NCBI RefSeq assembly: GCF_001623875.1
Contig: NZ_LWAE01000002.1
Location: 930,001-994,000 of the forward strand
DNA: 64,000 bases
Source of the DNA: Clostridium magnum DSM 2767
Lineage (GTDB): Bacteria; Bacillota; Clostridia; Clostridiales; Clostridiaceae
Direction: 5' to 3'
Part shown: in pieces, positions 27,041 to 36,323 of the stretch
Numbering within the stretch: the first letter of the stretch is position 1
How the letters are laid out: each line of letters opens with the position of its first letter
The notes under the pieces: generated by a model
Database searches by the model: none
What the model was told of the DNA's origin: nothing
The model's input: only the letters and a program-made list of their open reading frames with translations
Made by a program: the position numbers and the translations under genes

Positions 27041-27108
27041 TTGAAATATTAAAAAATATCCTCTTTAACTTAGTATTGAATTAAGGAGGATATTTTTTAA
27101 TATTTCAA
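27041..27108. terminator. Strong bidirectional terminator
   Basis: The arms at 27041-27063 and 27085-27107 are a perfect 23-bp inverted repeat with A and T runs at the ends. It lies between the cupin gene and the convergent gene at 27110. Confidence 0.9.
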
Positions 27109-27109
27109 T

Positions 27110-27298
27110 CTACTTTTTTAAATCTTCTTTTAGTCTTTCTTCTGAATAATTTTCTTCATTTACATTGTTTAATCCTAAATTAACAGAACCATAAGCTAAC
27201 ATGTTATTTATCTGCTTAGCTATTTCGGCTTGCTGCTCATTAGGTTGTCTTATGGGTTTCCCCAACTCTCTATTTAACTCTGTCTCTTTATCCACCAT
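27110..27298 (-). CDS. Small hydrophilic protein of unknown function
   Basis: The 62-residue acidic protein starts MVDKETELNRELGKPIRQP and is rich in Glu, Asn and Gln, without hydrophobic segments or cysteines. An AGGTATTACTT stretch upstream gives only a weak ribosome binding site. It is a separate unit on the minus strand. Family not recognised. Confidence 0.5.
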   Translation of the reverse strand: MVDKETELNRELGKPIRQPNEQQAEIAKQINNMLAYGSVNLGLNNVNEENYSEERLKEDLKK

Positions 27299-27386
27299 AA
27301 GTAATACCTCACATAAAGTTGTTGTATTTAAATTTTACATATAATTTACCCTATTAGATGCTTAAAGATGCATATAGATTTTAATA

Positions 27387-27668
27387 CTATGATTTTAAAA
27401 TACCAACTTTAGGGAGACTATCTAAAATAGATTTTTTGTCATGGCAGGTTTTAAATTGTTCAGTTAAATCTTTTCCAGCACTAAGTCCGTAATGTGTCCC
27501 GCCTAGCCACATAGGGTTTGAACTTACATCATACACAATACCATCAATGGCTACATAAGCAGGTTTTCCATTAACTCCAGTATAATTGGCAAGTTCTTGT
27601 AAGGTAAATTCTTTTTGCTGTCTATAAATACAATTAGCACATATAAAAGGACAATATACCATACACAT
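27387..27668 (-). CDS. Cytochrome b5-like heme/steroid-binding protein
   Basis: The 93-residue protein has a Cys-rich N-terminus (CPFICANCIYRQQ). A cytochrome b5-like domain follows: FTLQELANYTGVNGKPAYVAIDGIVYDVS and GGTHYGLSAGKDLTEQF. The second histidine fits a heme ligand of the family. The domain may bind heme or a sterol-like ligand. It starts after AAGGAG on the minus strand and stands alone. Confidence 0.85.
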   Translation of the reverse strand: MCMVYCPFICANCIYRQQKEFTLQELANYTGVNGKPAYVAIDGIVYDVSSNPMWLGGTHYGLSAGKDLTEQFKTCHDKKSILDSLPKVGILKS

Positions 27669-27811
27669 TATGCTTACTCCTTAAAAATTTTAATCGTATT
27701 TATATAGTATTACTTCAACGTTATTATTGTGAATAAATAAGGAAGTAACTCTTTAATCATTTATGAATAGTATAGTATCGAGTGACAAATTTAATAGGAG
27801 GAAATGATACT

Positions 27812-28546
27812 GTGCCATATATAAATTATTCAATGATGTATAACAATGCCTTGCAAAACTCCTTAAATTTAGTTAAAGAAGCAGTGTCTGGAGAAAGAGA
27901 AGATGAATTATTTTATGATTACTTAATTAGTGTAGCACCATCTAAAGAAGAGAAGGATATTATAGCAAGTATTAGGGATGATGAACGTAAGCACAATGTA
28001 ATGTTTAGAAGGATATACAAAGCATTTACTGGTATGGATATTCCATCTGGGGGAGAGGAGACATTTCAAAAGCCAAGCTCATACTTAGATGGTATAAAAA
28101 GAGCTTTATTTGGAGAATTAAAAGCAGTAGAAAAATACAGGGAAATAAGAAAAGGACTTCCAATGGGACCATATAGAGATGTATTATTTGAGATAATAAC
28201 AGATGAATTAAAACATGCTTCCAAATATAATTATTTATATACTAACAATGCTATGACTATGAATATTATGACTATGAATATGGTAAGACAAACAGCTGCA
28301 TTACAACCTGATTTAAGTAAATATTCTCCTGATGAATTAGTAAAATATATTACTCCTTTAGTAAATCGTGCTTTAGCCGAATCAAAAGCAGGTATTAATT
28401 TAGAACATTTGCTTCAAGAATTTATTTTATCAGGTGTATTAGTTGGATTGGGTAAAAAACCAATGGATGCTATAGATGAGGTTGAAAAATGGGAAAAGAC
28501 AGGAGAATCTAAGATTCTAGAAGCTAGTAAAAAGAATAGATTTTAA
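27812..28546 (+). CDS. Ferritin-like di-iron protein
   Basis: The chosen start is GTG at 27812, 10 bp after AGGAGG; an ATG at 27782 lies before that site. The product of 244 residues has two helical metal-binding halves, IASIRDDERKHNVMFRRIY (ExxH-type) and FGELKAVEKYREIRKG with EIITDELKHASKYNYLY. These are the signatures of ferritin-like di-iron proteins. It may handle oxygen, peroxide or iron. Repeat element D begins about 20 bp after its end. Confidence 0.8.
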   Translation: MPYINYSMMYNNALQNSLNLVKEAVSGEREDELFYDYLISVAPSKEEKDIIASIRDDERKHNVMFRRIYKAFTGMDIPSGGEETFQKPSSYLDGIKRALFGELKAVEKYREIRKGLPMGPYRDVLFEIITDELKHASKYNYLYTNNAMTMNIMTMNMVRQTAALQPDLSKYSPDELVKYITPLVNRALAESKAGINLEHLLQEFILSGVLVGLGKKPMDAIDEVEKWEKTGESKILEASKKNRF

Positions 28547-28564
28547 AGATAATGTGTTTACTTA

Positions 28565-28720
28565 CATTAATGCTATAAGAAGTTAAGAATATAATAGAAT
28601 TACAAACGAGTTGTACTGGTGACTATTGTCCTGTAGAGATTTAGGCTATTCTATAGGATTATTCCTAAATTATGACATAACCTTTGTATATATTAGCCTT
28701 TTACTGGTACAACTCAATAT
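28565..28720 (+). repeat. Repeated intergenic element, copy D
   Basis: AGAAGTTAAGAATATAATAG matches the other copies. The following hairpin differs: GAGTTGTAC at 28608 pairs with GTACAACTC at 28707, enclosing a loop of about 90 bp. Parts of that loop (GGCTATTCTATAGGATTATT) resemble 8850-8890. Confidence 0.6.
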
Positions 28721-28850
28721 TATATTATTTATTAACTAGAGTTAAATACCTTAGCTTTTTTCTTGAAAGCAACAGCAGTTAGAATACAGAATAATACGAT
28801 TATGCTGCAGCTACATTGGTTATAATAAGTAAAAAAGGATTAGAGAATTA

Positions 28851-28946
28851 ATGTGGACTACATATAGAATTTTTACTGGAATAACTATAGGTGTATTTCT
28901 TATAGTCATGTTTATCTTTTGCTACAAAGGGCTTAAGGAGAAATAG
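28851..28946 (+). CDS. 31-aa single-helix membrane peptide
   Basis: A 31-codon gene begins MWTTYRIFTGITIGVFLIVM and ends YKGLKEK. It is related in sequence and length to the peptide at 23708, and the 120 bp before it match the region before that gene, including a small hairpin and a TATAAT box at 28821. The ribosome binding site is weak (AAGGATT). No permease follows it here; 28947-29670 has no recognisable gene. Confidence 0.6.
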   Translation: MWTTYRIFTGITIGVFLIVMFIFCYKGLKEK

Positions 28947-29255
28947 TGTAAAATCTTCTTAATTTGCATATACATATTTATAAAGTGAAAAAAGCTTACG
29001 GATTCTTACAAAGCTAAGAGTTACGAAATAATACAATTAAAATAGTAATATAGAAATACGCCATTAGCAAGAATAGAAATACTAGTGTTTATTATTTTAC
29101 AAGTTATTAATAAAGATGCAATAATAGTTTAACAGTTATGTAATAATGTTGTAACAATTGCTATTTATAATAATAATTGTCCTAAGGAATTAAACCTTAG
29201 AGGAAAATAGAATTAAAAATATAATTAAGTTCCCCTCTTAATTATATATAGAAAA

Positions 29256-29290
29256 TAAGCATTGGTAGAAACTGATGTTTATTTTGTTTT
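29256..29290 (+). repeat. Hairpin of the repeated element, degenerate copy F
   Basis: AAGCATTGGTAGAAACTGATGTTT folds like the other hairpins, with several G-U pairs, followed by ATTTTGTTTT. The upstream conserved block is missing. The surrounding 28947-29670 has no gene and is stop-rich in all frames that I examined. Confidence 0.5.
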
Positions 29291-29672
29291 AAAAAGTGTT
29301 TCATAAATATCAATGATAGTCTAAAGGATGTACAAATTATGAAGAAACTTCTCTATATAAACAAGTGGGATACTTCTTGAATTAGTGTGATACACTAAGT
29401 GAGAAATAGTGAGGGCTATAGAAAAGCCAAGAGCAGATTGAAGATGAAACTGCCCTTGGTAGTGTAAGGAAATTTGTACAGTTATTATTATATAGAAGAG
29501 TGAGGCTAACTATAATGCTATCTTCTCTTATTATATTTAAGGAAAGAAAGTAATGTGTAAGATTTAGAAGATAAAATAATTAATTTTTTTGATAGATACA
29601 TAAAAATTTGGCAATTTTGCTATACTACAAATGTAGTTTAAAATAAAGATGAAAGTTAAAGTTCTCCTCTTT

Positions 29673-29714
29673 AAGAAAAAAGCTCTTACAACCATAGTAG
29701 GGGCTTTTTTCTTG
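29673..29714 (+). terminator. Terminator
   Basis: AAGAAAAAAGCTC pairs with GGGGCTTTTTTCTT around a 16-nt loop. It ends the stop-rich region and has no obvious gene in front. Confidence 0.75.
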
Positions 29715-29770
29715 GAGGGGATAGAGTATATCATTATAAGAAAGGTTACAGATAAATTCTAAAGATATTG

Positions 29771-29880
29771 CAGTAACCTTAAAAGAAGTTAAGAATATAA
29801 TAGAATTAGAAATGATTTTCTAACAATATCCCTTGTTTTATAAGCACTGGTAGATGTACTAGTGCTTATTGTTTTTAAAA
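29771..29880 (+). repeat. Repeated intergenic hairpin element, copy E
   Basis: CAGTAACCTTAAAAGAAGTTAAGAATAT(AATAGAAT) is followed at 29841-29868 by TAAGCACTGGTA / TACTAGTGCTTA and TTGTTTTT. The base change in the right arm keeps pairing. Confidence 0.7.
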
Positions 29881-29981
29881 TTATATTTTACTTGATAACT
29901 ATCTACTGCTAAGTTTTAAACCTGTTTAACTATAAATCAGATACCAGTAAATTGTTAGACTCCAATTGAAGTTTTACTTCA

Positions 29982-30461
29982 TTAATAGCATATAAAACTA
30001 TCTATTTCTGTTAAGTCAATTCCAAAGTATACCCAGTTACGTCCTGTCCATCGAAAACCGGAAGCAGATCTCATTCCAATATAAGTCAGCCAAGCCCAGA
30101 ATGGGTTTCCTCTTCTTGGCCAGATATAAACATATCTTAAGAGGCATGGTTTTAAAGAATTAGGATCTACTGCATATACATCATGGGCAGAATGTACCAT
30201 AGGACTTTGTTTAGATGGAGTAATAGATGGTGGTGGTCCAGCAGGTGGAATAGATTGCTCACTTGATTGTTGTCCAGGTGGTGGACTAAAAGGTGGACCT
30301 CCGCCTGGCTGTCTATTCATAAAGTCCATAGATGAGGTGAAGAAAAATTGCCGATAATATGGACAACAGAATGGAAAGTCTATTGGTTTAGTCTCATACA
30401 TGCTGTTTAAGTTATCAAATCCTTGAAGATCTTCAGATCTAAAGTAGTCGCAATAGTACAT
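29982..30461 (-). CDS. Uncharacterised Pro-rich, Trp-rich protein (paralogue of 9114)
   Basis: The 159-residue protein starts MYYCDYFRSEDLQGFDNLN after AGGAGTG. It has a proline-rich middle (PGGGPPFSPPPGQQSS) and an aromatic C-terminal domain (CLLRYVYIWPRRGNPFWAWL, GFRWTGRNWVYFGIDL). That domain is shared with the protein at 9114-9512. No signal peptide or helix is visible. I do not recognise a named family; a spore-coat-like surface protein is one possibility. Confidence 0.65.
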   Translation of the reverse strand: MYYCDYFRSEDLQGFDNLNSMYETKPIDFPFCCPYYRQFFFTSSMDFMNRQPGGGPPFSPPPGQQSSEQSIPPAGPPPSITPSKQSPMVHSAHDVYAVDPNSLKPCLLRYVYIWPRRGNPFWAWLTYIGMRSASGFRWTGRNWVYFGIDLTEIDSFICY

Positions 30462-30672
30462 GTAAACACTCCTGTTTTTTTGATTGCATTATATTCTATG
30501 CAAAATGCGGAAATATAGTTACTATGAAAAATAAGAAGTCCTTTGGAGATTCTTTGTATAAGTTTTTAGTATAAACACTGAATAGTCTAGAAAGAGTAGG
30601 AAAAAATAAATTTATCTTTGAAATTACGGGGAATATTTTGTGGATATATTTTCCTAGAAGGAGGTAGAGTAC

Positions 30673-33018
30673 TTGAGCAATATAAATGGAATTGGCGTAA
30701 GTATACCAAGAAAAGAAGCTTTTGACAAGGTTACAGGAGCAGCAAAATATACTGATGATACCCTTCTTCCAGGTACTTTACACGCTAAAATGCTCACAAG
30801 CCGTTACGCACATGCAAGGATTAAATCCATTGATGTGTCTGAAGCTGAGAAATCACTAGGTGTTCAAGCGGTAATAATAGGAGATTATTTTCCTACACTC
30901 TCTGGATCAGTAATACAGGATAGATCTCCAATAGCAAGGGATAAAGTTCGTTACTATGGTGAACCTGTTGCAGTGGTTGTCGCAAATAGCGAGCAGGAAG
31001 CAATGAAGGCTTTAAAGCTAATAAAAATAGAGTATGAGCCTCTATCCGTTGTTAACTCAATAGCTGATGCTTTGAAACAAAATGCAGTTCTTGTACATGA
31101 GAATTTGAGACAGTACGAACATACAGTACATGATGTGTATCCTGAAGAAAATACCAATATTTCAGACCGAATTCAAATAAGAAAAGGTGATGTGGTAAAG
31201 GGGTGGGCAGAAAGCGAAGTTATAGTATCAGGAAGTTTTTCACTTCCGCAGTCAGATCATATTGCTATGGAAACTCGAAATGTAAGAGCTCAAATTATGC
31301 CTGACGGCAGGGTAATAATTTATACTTCTTCGCAAGCTCCCTATTCTGTTAAAAGGCGTCTAAGTAAGGTTTATAATATACCAGAAGGAAATATAATTGT
31401 TAGATCACCTTTTGTAGGAGGAGGATTTGGCGGAAAGGCAGCTGTGCAGCTGGAATTTATCGCATACCTTGCTTCGAAGGCTGTTAATGGTAGATTGGTC
31501 AGAATAGCCAACTCAAGAGAAGAGGATATTAAAACCTCACCGTGCAGAATTGGGGTTGAAGCAAATTTAAAAATTGGTGCCACCAAGGATGGAATTATTA
31601 AGGTTCTTGAAGCTAGATATATGGTTGACAATGGGGCTTATGCAGATACTGGTCCGCGTATGGCTAAGGCTATAGCAGTAGATTGCTCGGGACCATATAA
31701 TATTGAAAATATATGGTGTGACTCAATAAGCGTTTACACTAATCATACTTATGTTACTTCCTATCGTGGATTTGGTCATACTGAATATACCTTCTGTATG
31801 GAGAGAATGATGGATAAATTGGCAGCAAAGCTTGGTATTGATGTCTTGGAATTAAGAATTAAAAATGCTATAAAACCTGGTCAGTATACGCCAACACAAG
31901 TAAAAACAACTATTAGCAATATAGGAAAACTACCAGGTTGTCTCTCCAAGTTAAAAGAACTAATAAAATGGGATGAAGGTCAAGTAATAAAAACAGAGGA
32001 AGGTATGATAAGGGCAAAAGGAATAGGATGCCTTTGGAAAACCTCTGATTCACCTACTGATGCTGTTTCAGGAGTTTTTCTTACTTTTAATTCAGATGGA
32101 AGCATAAACATCAATTCTGGTGCAGTTGAAATTGGACCGAGTACAAAAACCACTTTAGCTCAGATACTTGCTGAAAAATTAAAAATGGATGTAGGCAGAA
32201 TTCATGTATTAATGGGAGTTGACACGCAGGTTTCACCGGAACACTGGAAAACCGTTGCAAGCATGACTACCTTTATGGCTGGAAGAGCAATTCTTAGAGC
32301 TTCCGAGGATCTTATAAAGCAGATTAAAAGTTCAGCTGCTGATATGATGAAATCTCCACCAGAAGAATTAGAAATTGCAGAAGAAAAAGTTTACTTAAAA
32401 CAAGATCCAGAAATATATGTTTCATTTAAGGATTTAGTTAGAGGTCATAAAGAGCCAAATGGTCTTGCAGTTGAAGGACCAATACTTGGTCGCGGAAGCT
32501 TCATAATGAGTCATATTACAGATATTGATGAAGCAACGGGAAAAGGCAAACCAGGGCCAGCATGGACTGTAGGCGCTCAAGGAGTTGAAATTGAATACGA
32601 CCCAGCAAATTTTACATATAGGTTTTTAAAAGCTGTTACTGTTATAGATGCAGGTAAAGTAATTAATCCAAAGACTTCGAGAGGCTTGGTAATGGGAGGA
32701 ATAAATATGGGTTTTGGAATAGCTACAAGAGAAGCTCTTGAATACGATAATGATGCTAGGCTGCAATCTACTACACTGCGAACCTACAAACCCATGAGAT
32801 TTGGAGAGAATCCAGAATATGTAGTTGAATTTATTGAAACGCCTCAGATTGATGCACCCTTTGGGGCACGGGCTCTTGCAGAACACGGCATAATAGCTAT
32901 TCCTGCTGCCTTTGCAAATGCTATATCCCATGCCGCGGATTGTGAATTTGATAAGCTTCCTATTACACCTGAGGTAATTTGGAAGGCTAAGACTGGAGGA
33001 AAATATGATACCCTTTGA
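30673..33018 (+). CDS. Molybdenum hydroxylase, molybdopterin-binding large subunit
   Basis: The 781-residue protein starts at TTG after AAGGAGGTAG. It belongs to the xanthine dehydrogenase/CO dehydrogenase large-subunit family. Visible motifs are GVSIPRKEAFDKVTGAAKYTDD, FVGGGFGGKAAVQLE and YRGFGHTEYTFCMERMMDKLA, with GARALAEHGI holding the likely catalytic glutamate. The subunit binds molybdopterin cytosine dinucleotide and hydroxylates purines or other N-heterocycles. It overlaps the FAD-subunit gene by 14 bp. The substrate is not certain; purine or nicotinate hydroxylation is likely in clostridia. Confidence 0.9.
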   Translation: MSNINGIGVSIPRKEAFDKVTGAAKYTDDTLLPGTLHAKMLTSRYAHARIKSIDVSEAEKSLGVQAVIIGDYFPTLSGSVIQDRSPIARDKVRYYGEPVAVVVANSEQEAMKALKLIKIEYEPLSVVNSIADALKQNAVLVHENLRQYEHTVHDVYPEENTNISDRIQIRKGDVVKGWAESEVIVSGSFSLPQSDHIAMETRNVRAQIMPDGRVIIYTSSQAPYSVKRRLSKVYNIPEGNIIVRSPFVGGGFGGKAAVQLEFIAYLASKAVNGRLVRIANSREEDIKTSPCRIGVEANLKIGATKDGIIKVLEARYMVDNGAYADTGPRMAKAIAVDCSGPYNIENIWCDSISVYTNHTYVTSYRGFGHTEYTFCMERMMDKLAAKLGIDVLELRIKNAIKPGQYTPTQVKTTISNIGKLPGCLSKLKELIKWDEGQVIKTEEGMIRAKGIGCLWKTSDSPTDAVSGVFLTFNSDGSININSGAVEIGPSTKTTLAQILAEKLKMDVGRIHVLMGVDTQVSPEHWKTVASMTTFMAGRAILRASEDLIKQIKSSAADMMKSPPEELEIAEEKVYLKQDPEIYVSFKDLVRGHKEPNGLAVEGPILGRGSFIMSHITDIDEATGKGKPGPAWTVGAQGVEIEYDPANFTYRFLKAVTVIDAGKVINPKTSRGLVMGGINMGFGIATREALEYDNDARLQSTTLRTYKPMRFGENPEYVVEFIETPQIDAPFGARALAEHGIIAIPAAFANAISHAADCEFDKLPITPEVIWKAKTGGKYDTL

Positions 33019-33835
33019 TTTTGAATACTATAAACCTGAAAATGTTGAAGAGGCTGCCCAGCTATATTTTGATTTAAATAACAAAGGGAGAAAGCCTCTG
33101 TATTACGGCGGTGGAACTGAGATCATAAGTATGGCAAGAGCTTATAATGTATATACTGAAGCGGTAATTGATATAAAGGGAATTCCTGAATGTAATGCTC
33201 AGGAACTGAGAGATAACAAACTCATCATCGGTTCTGCTGTTACACTTACACAAATCGCTGAAGAAAATTTATTTCCTTTACTTGGCTTAACAGTACAGAG
33301 AATTGCAGATCATACTATACAAGATAAAATCACGCTTGGAGGAAACCTTTGCGGAACAATTATATATCGGGAAGCTGTGCTGCCTCTTCTAATATCAAAC
33401 AGTGAAGTGGTTATAGCAAGTTCAAAGGGGAGAAAACAAGTTTTATTGAAGGATATATTCAATGAAAGAATAAAGCTTAGCGATGGAGAATTTATAGTAA
33501 ATGTAACAGTAGACAGTCCCTTTCTATCTTTACCATATTTACATGTAAAAAGGACTAAAAGTGATAAGATAGATTATCCCTTAATTACTCTTGCGGCACT
33601 TAGGTGTAATGATAGAATAAATATAGCTTTTAGTGGAGTTTGCAGCTATCCTTTTAGGTCTTCTTTAATTGAAGATTATTTAAATGATAGCAGCTTGCAA
33701 AATAATATAAAAATTAACAATATAATAAATAACATACCAGGCTTAATATTAAGCGATTTAGCTGGATCAGCTGACTATAGAAAATTTGTACTGCAAAAAA
33801 TGCTTGCAGAAGTTTTAGAGAAATTGGAGGGGTAG
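33005..33835 (+). CDS. Molybdenum hydroxylase, FAD-binding subunit
   Basis: The 276-residue protein has FDFEYYKPENVEEAAQLYF, YYGGGTEIISMARA and TLGGNLCGTI, which match the FAD-binding regions of the medium (CoxM/XdhB) subunits. It passes electrons from the iron-sulfur subunit to the acceptor. It is the middle gene of the L-M-S operon, overlapping the large-subunit gene and ending 4 bp before the small one. Confidence 0.88.
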   Translation: MIPFDFEYYKPENVEEAAQLYFDLNNKGRKPLYYGGGTEIISMARAYNVYTEAVIDIKGIPECNAQELRDNKLIIGSAVTLTQIAEENLFPLLGLTVQRIADHTIQDKITLGGNLCGTIIYREAVLPLLISNSEVVIASSKGRKQVLLKDIFNERIKLSDGEFIVNVTVDSPFLSLPYLHVKRTKSDKIDYPLITLAALRCNDRINIAFSGVCSYPFRSSLIEDYLNDSSLQNNIKINNIINNIPGLILSDLAGSADYRKFVLQKMLAEVLEKLEG

Positions 33836-33839
33836 GTAA

Positions 33840-34307
33840 ATGCTCAAGATCTCTGGAAAAACAATAATAACCTTAGATGTTAATGGAGAAAATAGAGAAG
33901 TTGTGGTAAAACCATCAGACATTTTATTGAATACCCTTCGAAATGAACTAGGACTTACAGGAGCTAAACCAGGTTGTGAAAATGGAGACTGTGGGTCATG
34001 TACCATTCTTATAGATGGATGGCCAGTAAAATCTTGCTTAATGCTAACCGTTGAAGCAATAGGGAAGAAAATAGTTACTGTTGAAGGCTTGCAAAATGCG
34101 CCAATACAAAAGGCTTTTGTGGATAATTGGAGCTTTCAATGCGGATACTGTACTTCGGGATTTTTGATGGTTTGTCATGCTTTAGCGAATATTCATCCTG
34201 ATGCAAATGATCATGTAATAGAACAATGGCTGCAGTCTAACATTTGCCGATGTACAGGATATGAGGAAATAAAAGATGCAATTAAGTCAGTTTTATCAGG
34301 TAATTAA
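33840..34307 (+). CDS. Molybdenum hydroxylase, [2Fe-2S] subunit
   Basis: The 155-residue protein has the plant-type motif GCENGDCGSCTILIDG with a fourth cysteine in SCLML. The second, helical cluster motif follows (CGYCTSGFLM ... NICRCTGYEEI). Both clusters are complete. It relays electrons between the molybdenum and FAD subunits. The ATG follows GGAGGGGTAG at the end of the FAD-subunit gene. Confidence 0.93.
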   Translation: MLKISGKTIITLDVNGENREVVVKPSDILLNTLRNELGLTGAKPGCENGDCGSCTILIDGWPVKSCLMLTVEAIGKKIVTVEGLQNAPIQKAFVDNWSFQCGYCTSGFLMVCHALANIHPDANDHVIEQWLQSNICRCTGYEEIKDAIKSVLSGN

Positions 34308-34363
34308 AATATAAAACTAAAAAGTTTCTTAGTGAAAAGAATAATGAAAAAAGGAAGTTTGTT

Positions 34364-34825
34364 ATGGGAGTTGTTTCATTTTGGGTTTTGTTTATTATTA
34401 TGCTGATAGTTGATATAGTGTTTATTTTTAATAAAAAGTTAGGAGTCCCAGATTTTATAGTAGTATTGACTCTAATGGCATTAGTAGGTATAGTACATTC
34501 ATTATTGGTAAGTCAGCTTCATCTTTATTATTATGTTTCTAAAGAGGCTACTCATGTATATTTTATATTTTATGATATAGTTGTATATCCTGCACTTGCA
34601 ATATTATTTATACGATTTCTATTTATAAAAAGGACAGTAAGATATATGATTATATACAATATATTTTGGATATGTTTTATGACTTTGTTTGAACTATTAG
34701 TTGTAAAACCTGCAGGTATTATTGTTTATACTGGTTGGAGGATAATTCCACAATCTATTTATTTCTATAGCCTAGCATATCCATTATTTGCGGTATATTA
34801 CATAAAGTTAAAAAAGTTATGCTGA
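34364..34825 (+). CDS. CBO0543-family membrane protein
   Basis: The 153-residue protein has about five hydrophobic helices and ends YPLFAVYYIKLKKLC. Size, helix pattern and the WRIIPQSIYFYSLAYP stretch fit the CBO0543 family of uncharacterised clostridial membrane proteins. An AAGGAAG site precedes ATG 34364. It probably has its own promoter, since 56 bp separate it from the hydroxylase operon. Confidence 0.65.
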   Translation: MGVVSFWVLFIIMLIVDIVFIFNKKLGVPDFIVVLTLMALVGIVHSLLVSQLHLYYYVSKEATHVYFIFYDIVVYPALAILFIRFLFIKRTVRYMIIYNIFWICFMTLFELLVVKPAGIIVYTGWRIIPQSIYFYSLAYPLFAVYYIKLKKLC

Positions 34826-34853
34826 TTTTCAAAAATTCTATTATAATAACAAA

Positions 34854-34872
34854 GTGTCGACAAAGTCGACAC
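34854..34872. repeat. Short perfect palindrome between convergent genes
   Basis: GTGTCGAC-AAA-GTCGACAC. No T run follows on either strand, so it is a weak terminator at most. Confidence 0.5.
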
Positions 34873-34892
34873 TCGGACAGATATAAATCTGC

Positions 34893-36122
34893 TTATTTAT
34901 TTTGTCCAGAAGATATAAGAATATTGTTATAGTGCTGCTGAACATAAGCTTGTGATGTACTAGTATCATGAGGTATACTGTTTTTCAAATATAAATCAAA
35001 GTGCCCTACAACACTATTATTAGGAGTGCTATCAAAGCTGTGAGGCATTCCTGACAGGGAACCTGCTATATTCATACCGTCTTTAAATATTATTACTGGT
35101 CTTGGTGTCCAATTCCAGCTGCCGAATATGCTTTTCATAACAGAAGTATCAGAAGTTGTAAGAGGTTCTATATCACAATGATTATATCCGCCTAGTACCT
35201 TCACTGTAAACTGTTTTCTTGTTGCAAAATCAACAATTGTAAAAACATCATTTCTTTTTAATAAATATTGTCCATCTTTGAACCAATCTACTAAATGACC
35301 ATATTGAGTAGGAGCTTTATCCATTCCAGGAGTTACAGCGTAATCCCTTGGAGCATAGCCGTTTATAGCAATCTTTTGGCCTTCGCTAAACCAATCATTA
35401 TTAGTCATATAGTTATATTTTAAAATATCAGAAGCAGATACATTAAATTTTTTGGCTATTGATTCTGCGGTGTCACCTGCTTGTACAATATAGGTTACTG
35501 AAGGAAAAGCTTTTACTGGTTGTGGTGTAGAGACAATCACCGAACCTGAAGCTGTAGCTGTCGCAGGATTAGATACTGCTGCTGAAATATTCTCTTTTAT
35601 CTGTTGAGACTTATATGGTATTAGTAACTTTTGGTTTAATATTAAGTTGGATGATGCTAAATGATTAACATATTTAATATCATCAACTGTAGTTCCATAG
35701 TTTCTAGCTAGTAGATACAGTGTATCGCCCTGTTGTACAGTATGTGTTATTGTGTCAGGCAATAATTTAATCACCTGTCCAACATATAAATTCTCTGTAT
35801 TTAAATTATTTAATGTTTTAAGGTAGCTAATTGTTGTGCTATTGTTAGTAGCTACTTTCCATAAGCTATCACCGCTCTTTACAGTATAGTTATGCTTATC
35901 TGGTATTAGCTTTAAAACTTGACCTTGCATAAGAGTGTCTTTATTTAAATCGTTTACGGTTTTTAAATAATCTATGGATACTCCTAATTTTGAAGATATA
36001 TTCCATAGACTATCCCCCTTCTGAACTGTATACATTGAGCTATCTAAGGCAAATACCTTTGTTGGCATAAGCAGCATAGGAACAATCATAGCTGATAATA
36101 GAATTTTGGTTATGTTTTTCAT
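34893..36122 (-). CDS. Secreted protein with four LysM domains
   Basis: The 409-residue protein has a signal peptide (LLSAMIVPMLLMPTKVFA) and three LysM repeats (about 31-175, each with VQKGDSLW or similar). A linker and a fourth LysM (YIVQAGDTAESIAKKFNV) follow. The C-terminal domain of about 150 residues contains LVDWFKDGQYLLKRND and HSFDSTPNNSVVGHFDLYL, and resembles a beta-rich extracellular domain. LysM binds peptidoglycan, so the protein sits in the wall or spore cortex. The C-terminal function is not recognised. It begins with AAAGGTCGATGT before the ATG. Confidence 0.85.
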   Translation of the reverse strand: MKNITKILLSAMIVPMLLMPTKVFALDSSMYTVQKGDSLWNISSKLGVSIDYLKTVNDLNKDTLMQGQVLKLIPDKHNYTVKSGDSLWKVATNNSTTISYLKTLNNLNTENLYVGQVIKLLPDTITHTVQQGDTLYLLARNYGTTVDDIKYVNHLASSNLILNQKLLIPYKSQQIKENISAAVSNPATATASGSVIVSTPQPVKAFPSVTYIVQAGDTAESIAKKFNVSASDILKYNYMTNNDWFSEGQKIAINGYAPRDYAVTPGMDKAPTQYGHLVDWFKDGQYLLKRNDVFTIVDFATRKQFTVKVLGGYNHCDIEPLTTSDTSVMKSIFGSWNWTPRPVIIFKDGMNIAGSLSGMPHSFDSTPNNSVVGHFDLYLKNSIPHDTSTSQAYVQQHYNNILISSGQNK

Positions 36123-36323
36123 TTACATCGACCTTTCTTTTAAAAGTTGTAATGTTACTCTTTAATTATCGAATAATTTTAAAAGATATTGTTAGTGTTT
36201 TCATGGATCTGTTGTAAATAAAAGGATGTATATTTAAATTCTAAAATATAAGGGGGTTCCTTTTACTAATCAAATCTTGATGTAAAATAATGTAATAGTT
36301 TCGGAAAATATCCAAGAAGAATA

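Noticed and set aside
29400..29480. GC-richer stretch that might be a tRNA or structured RNA
   Set aside because: No cloverleaf, no CCA end and no T-loop GTTCRA motif could be drawn.
8741..29880. Repeated hairpin copies as a CRISPR array or MITE
   Set aside because: Copies are kilobases apart, spacers are not uniform, and no terminal inverted repeats or target duplications are seen.
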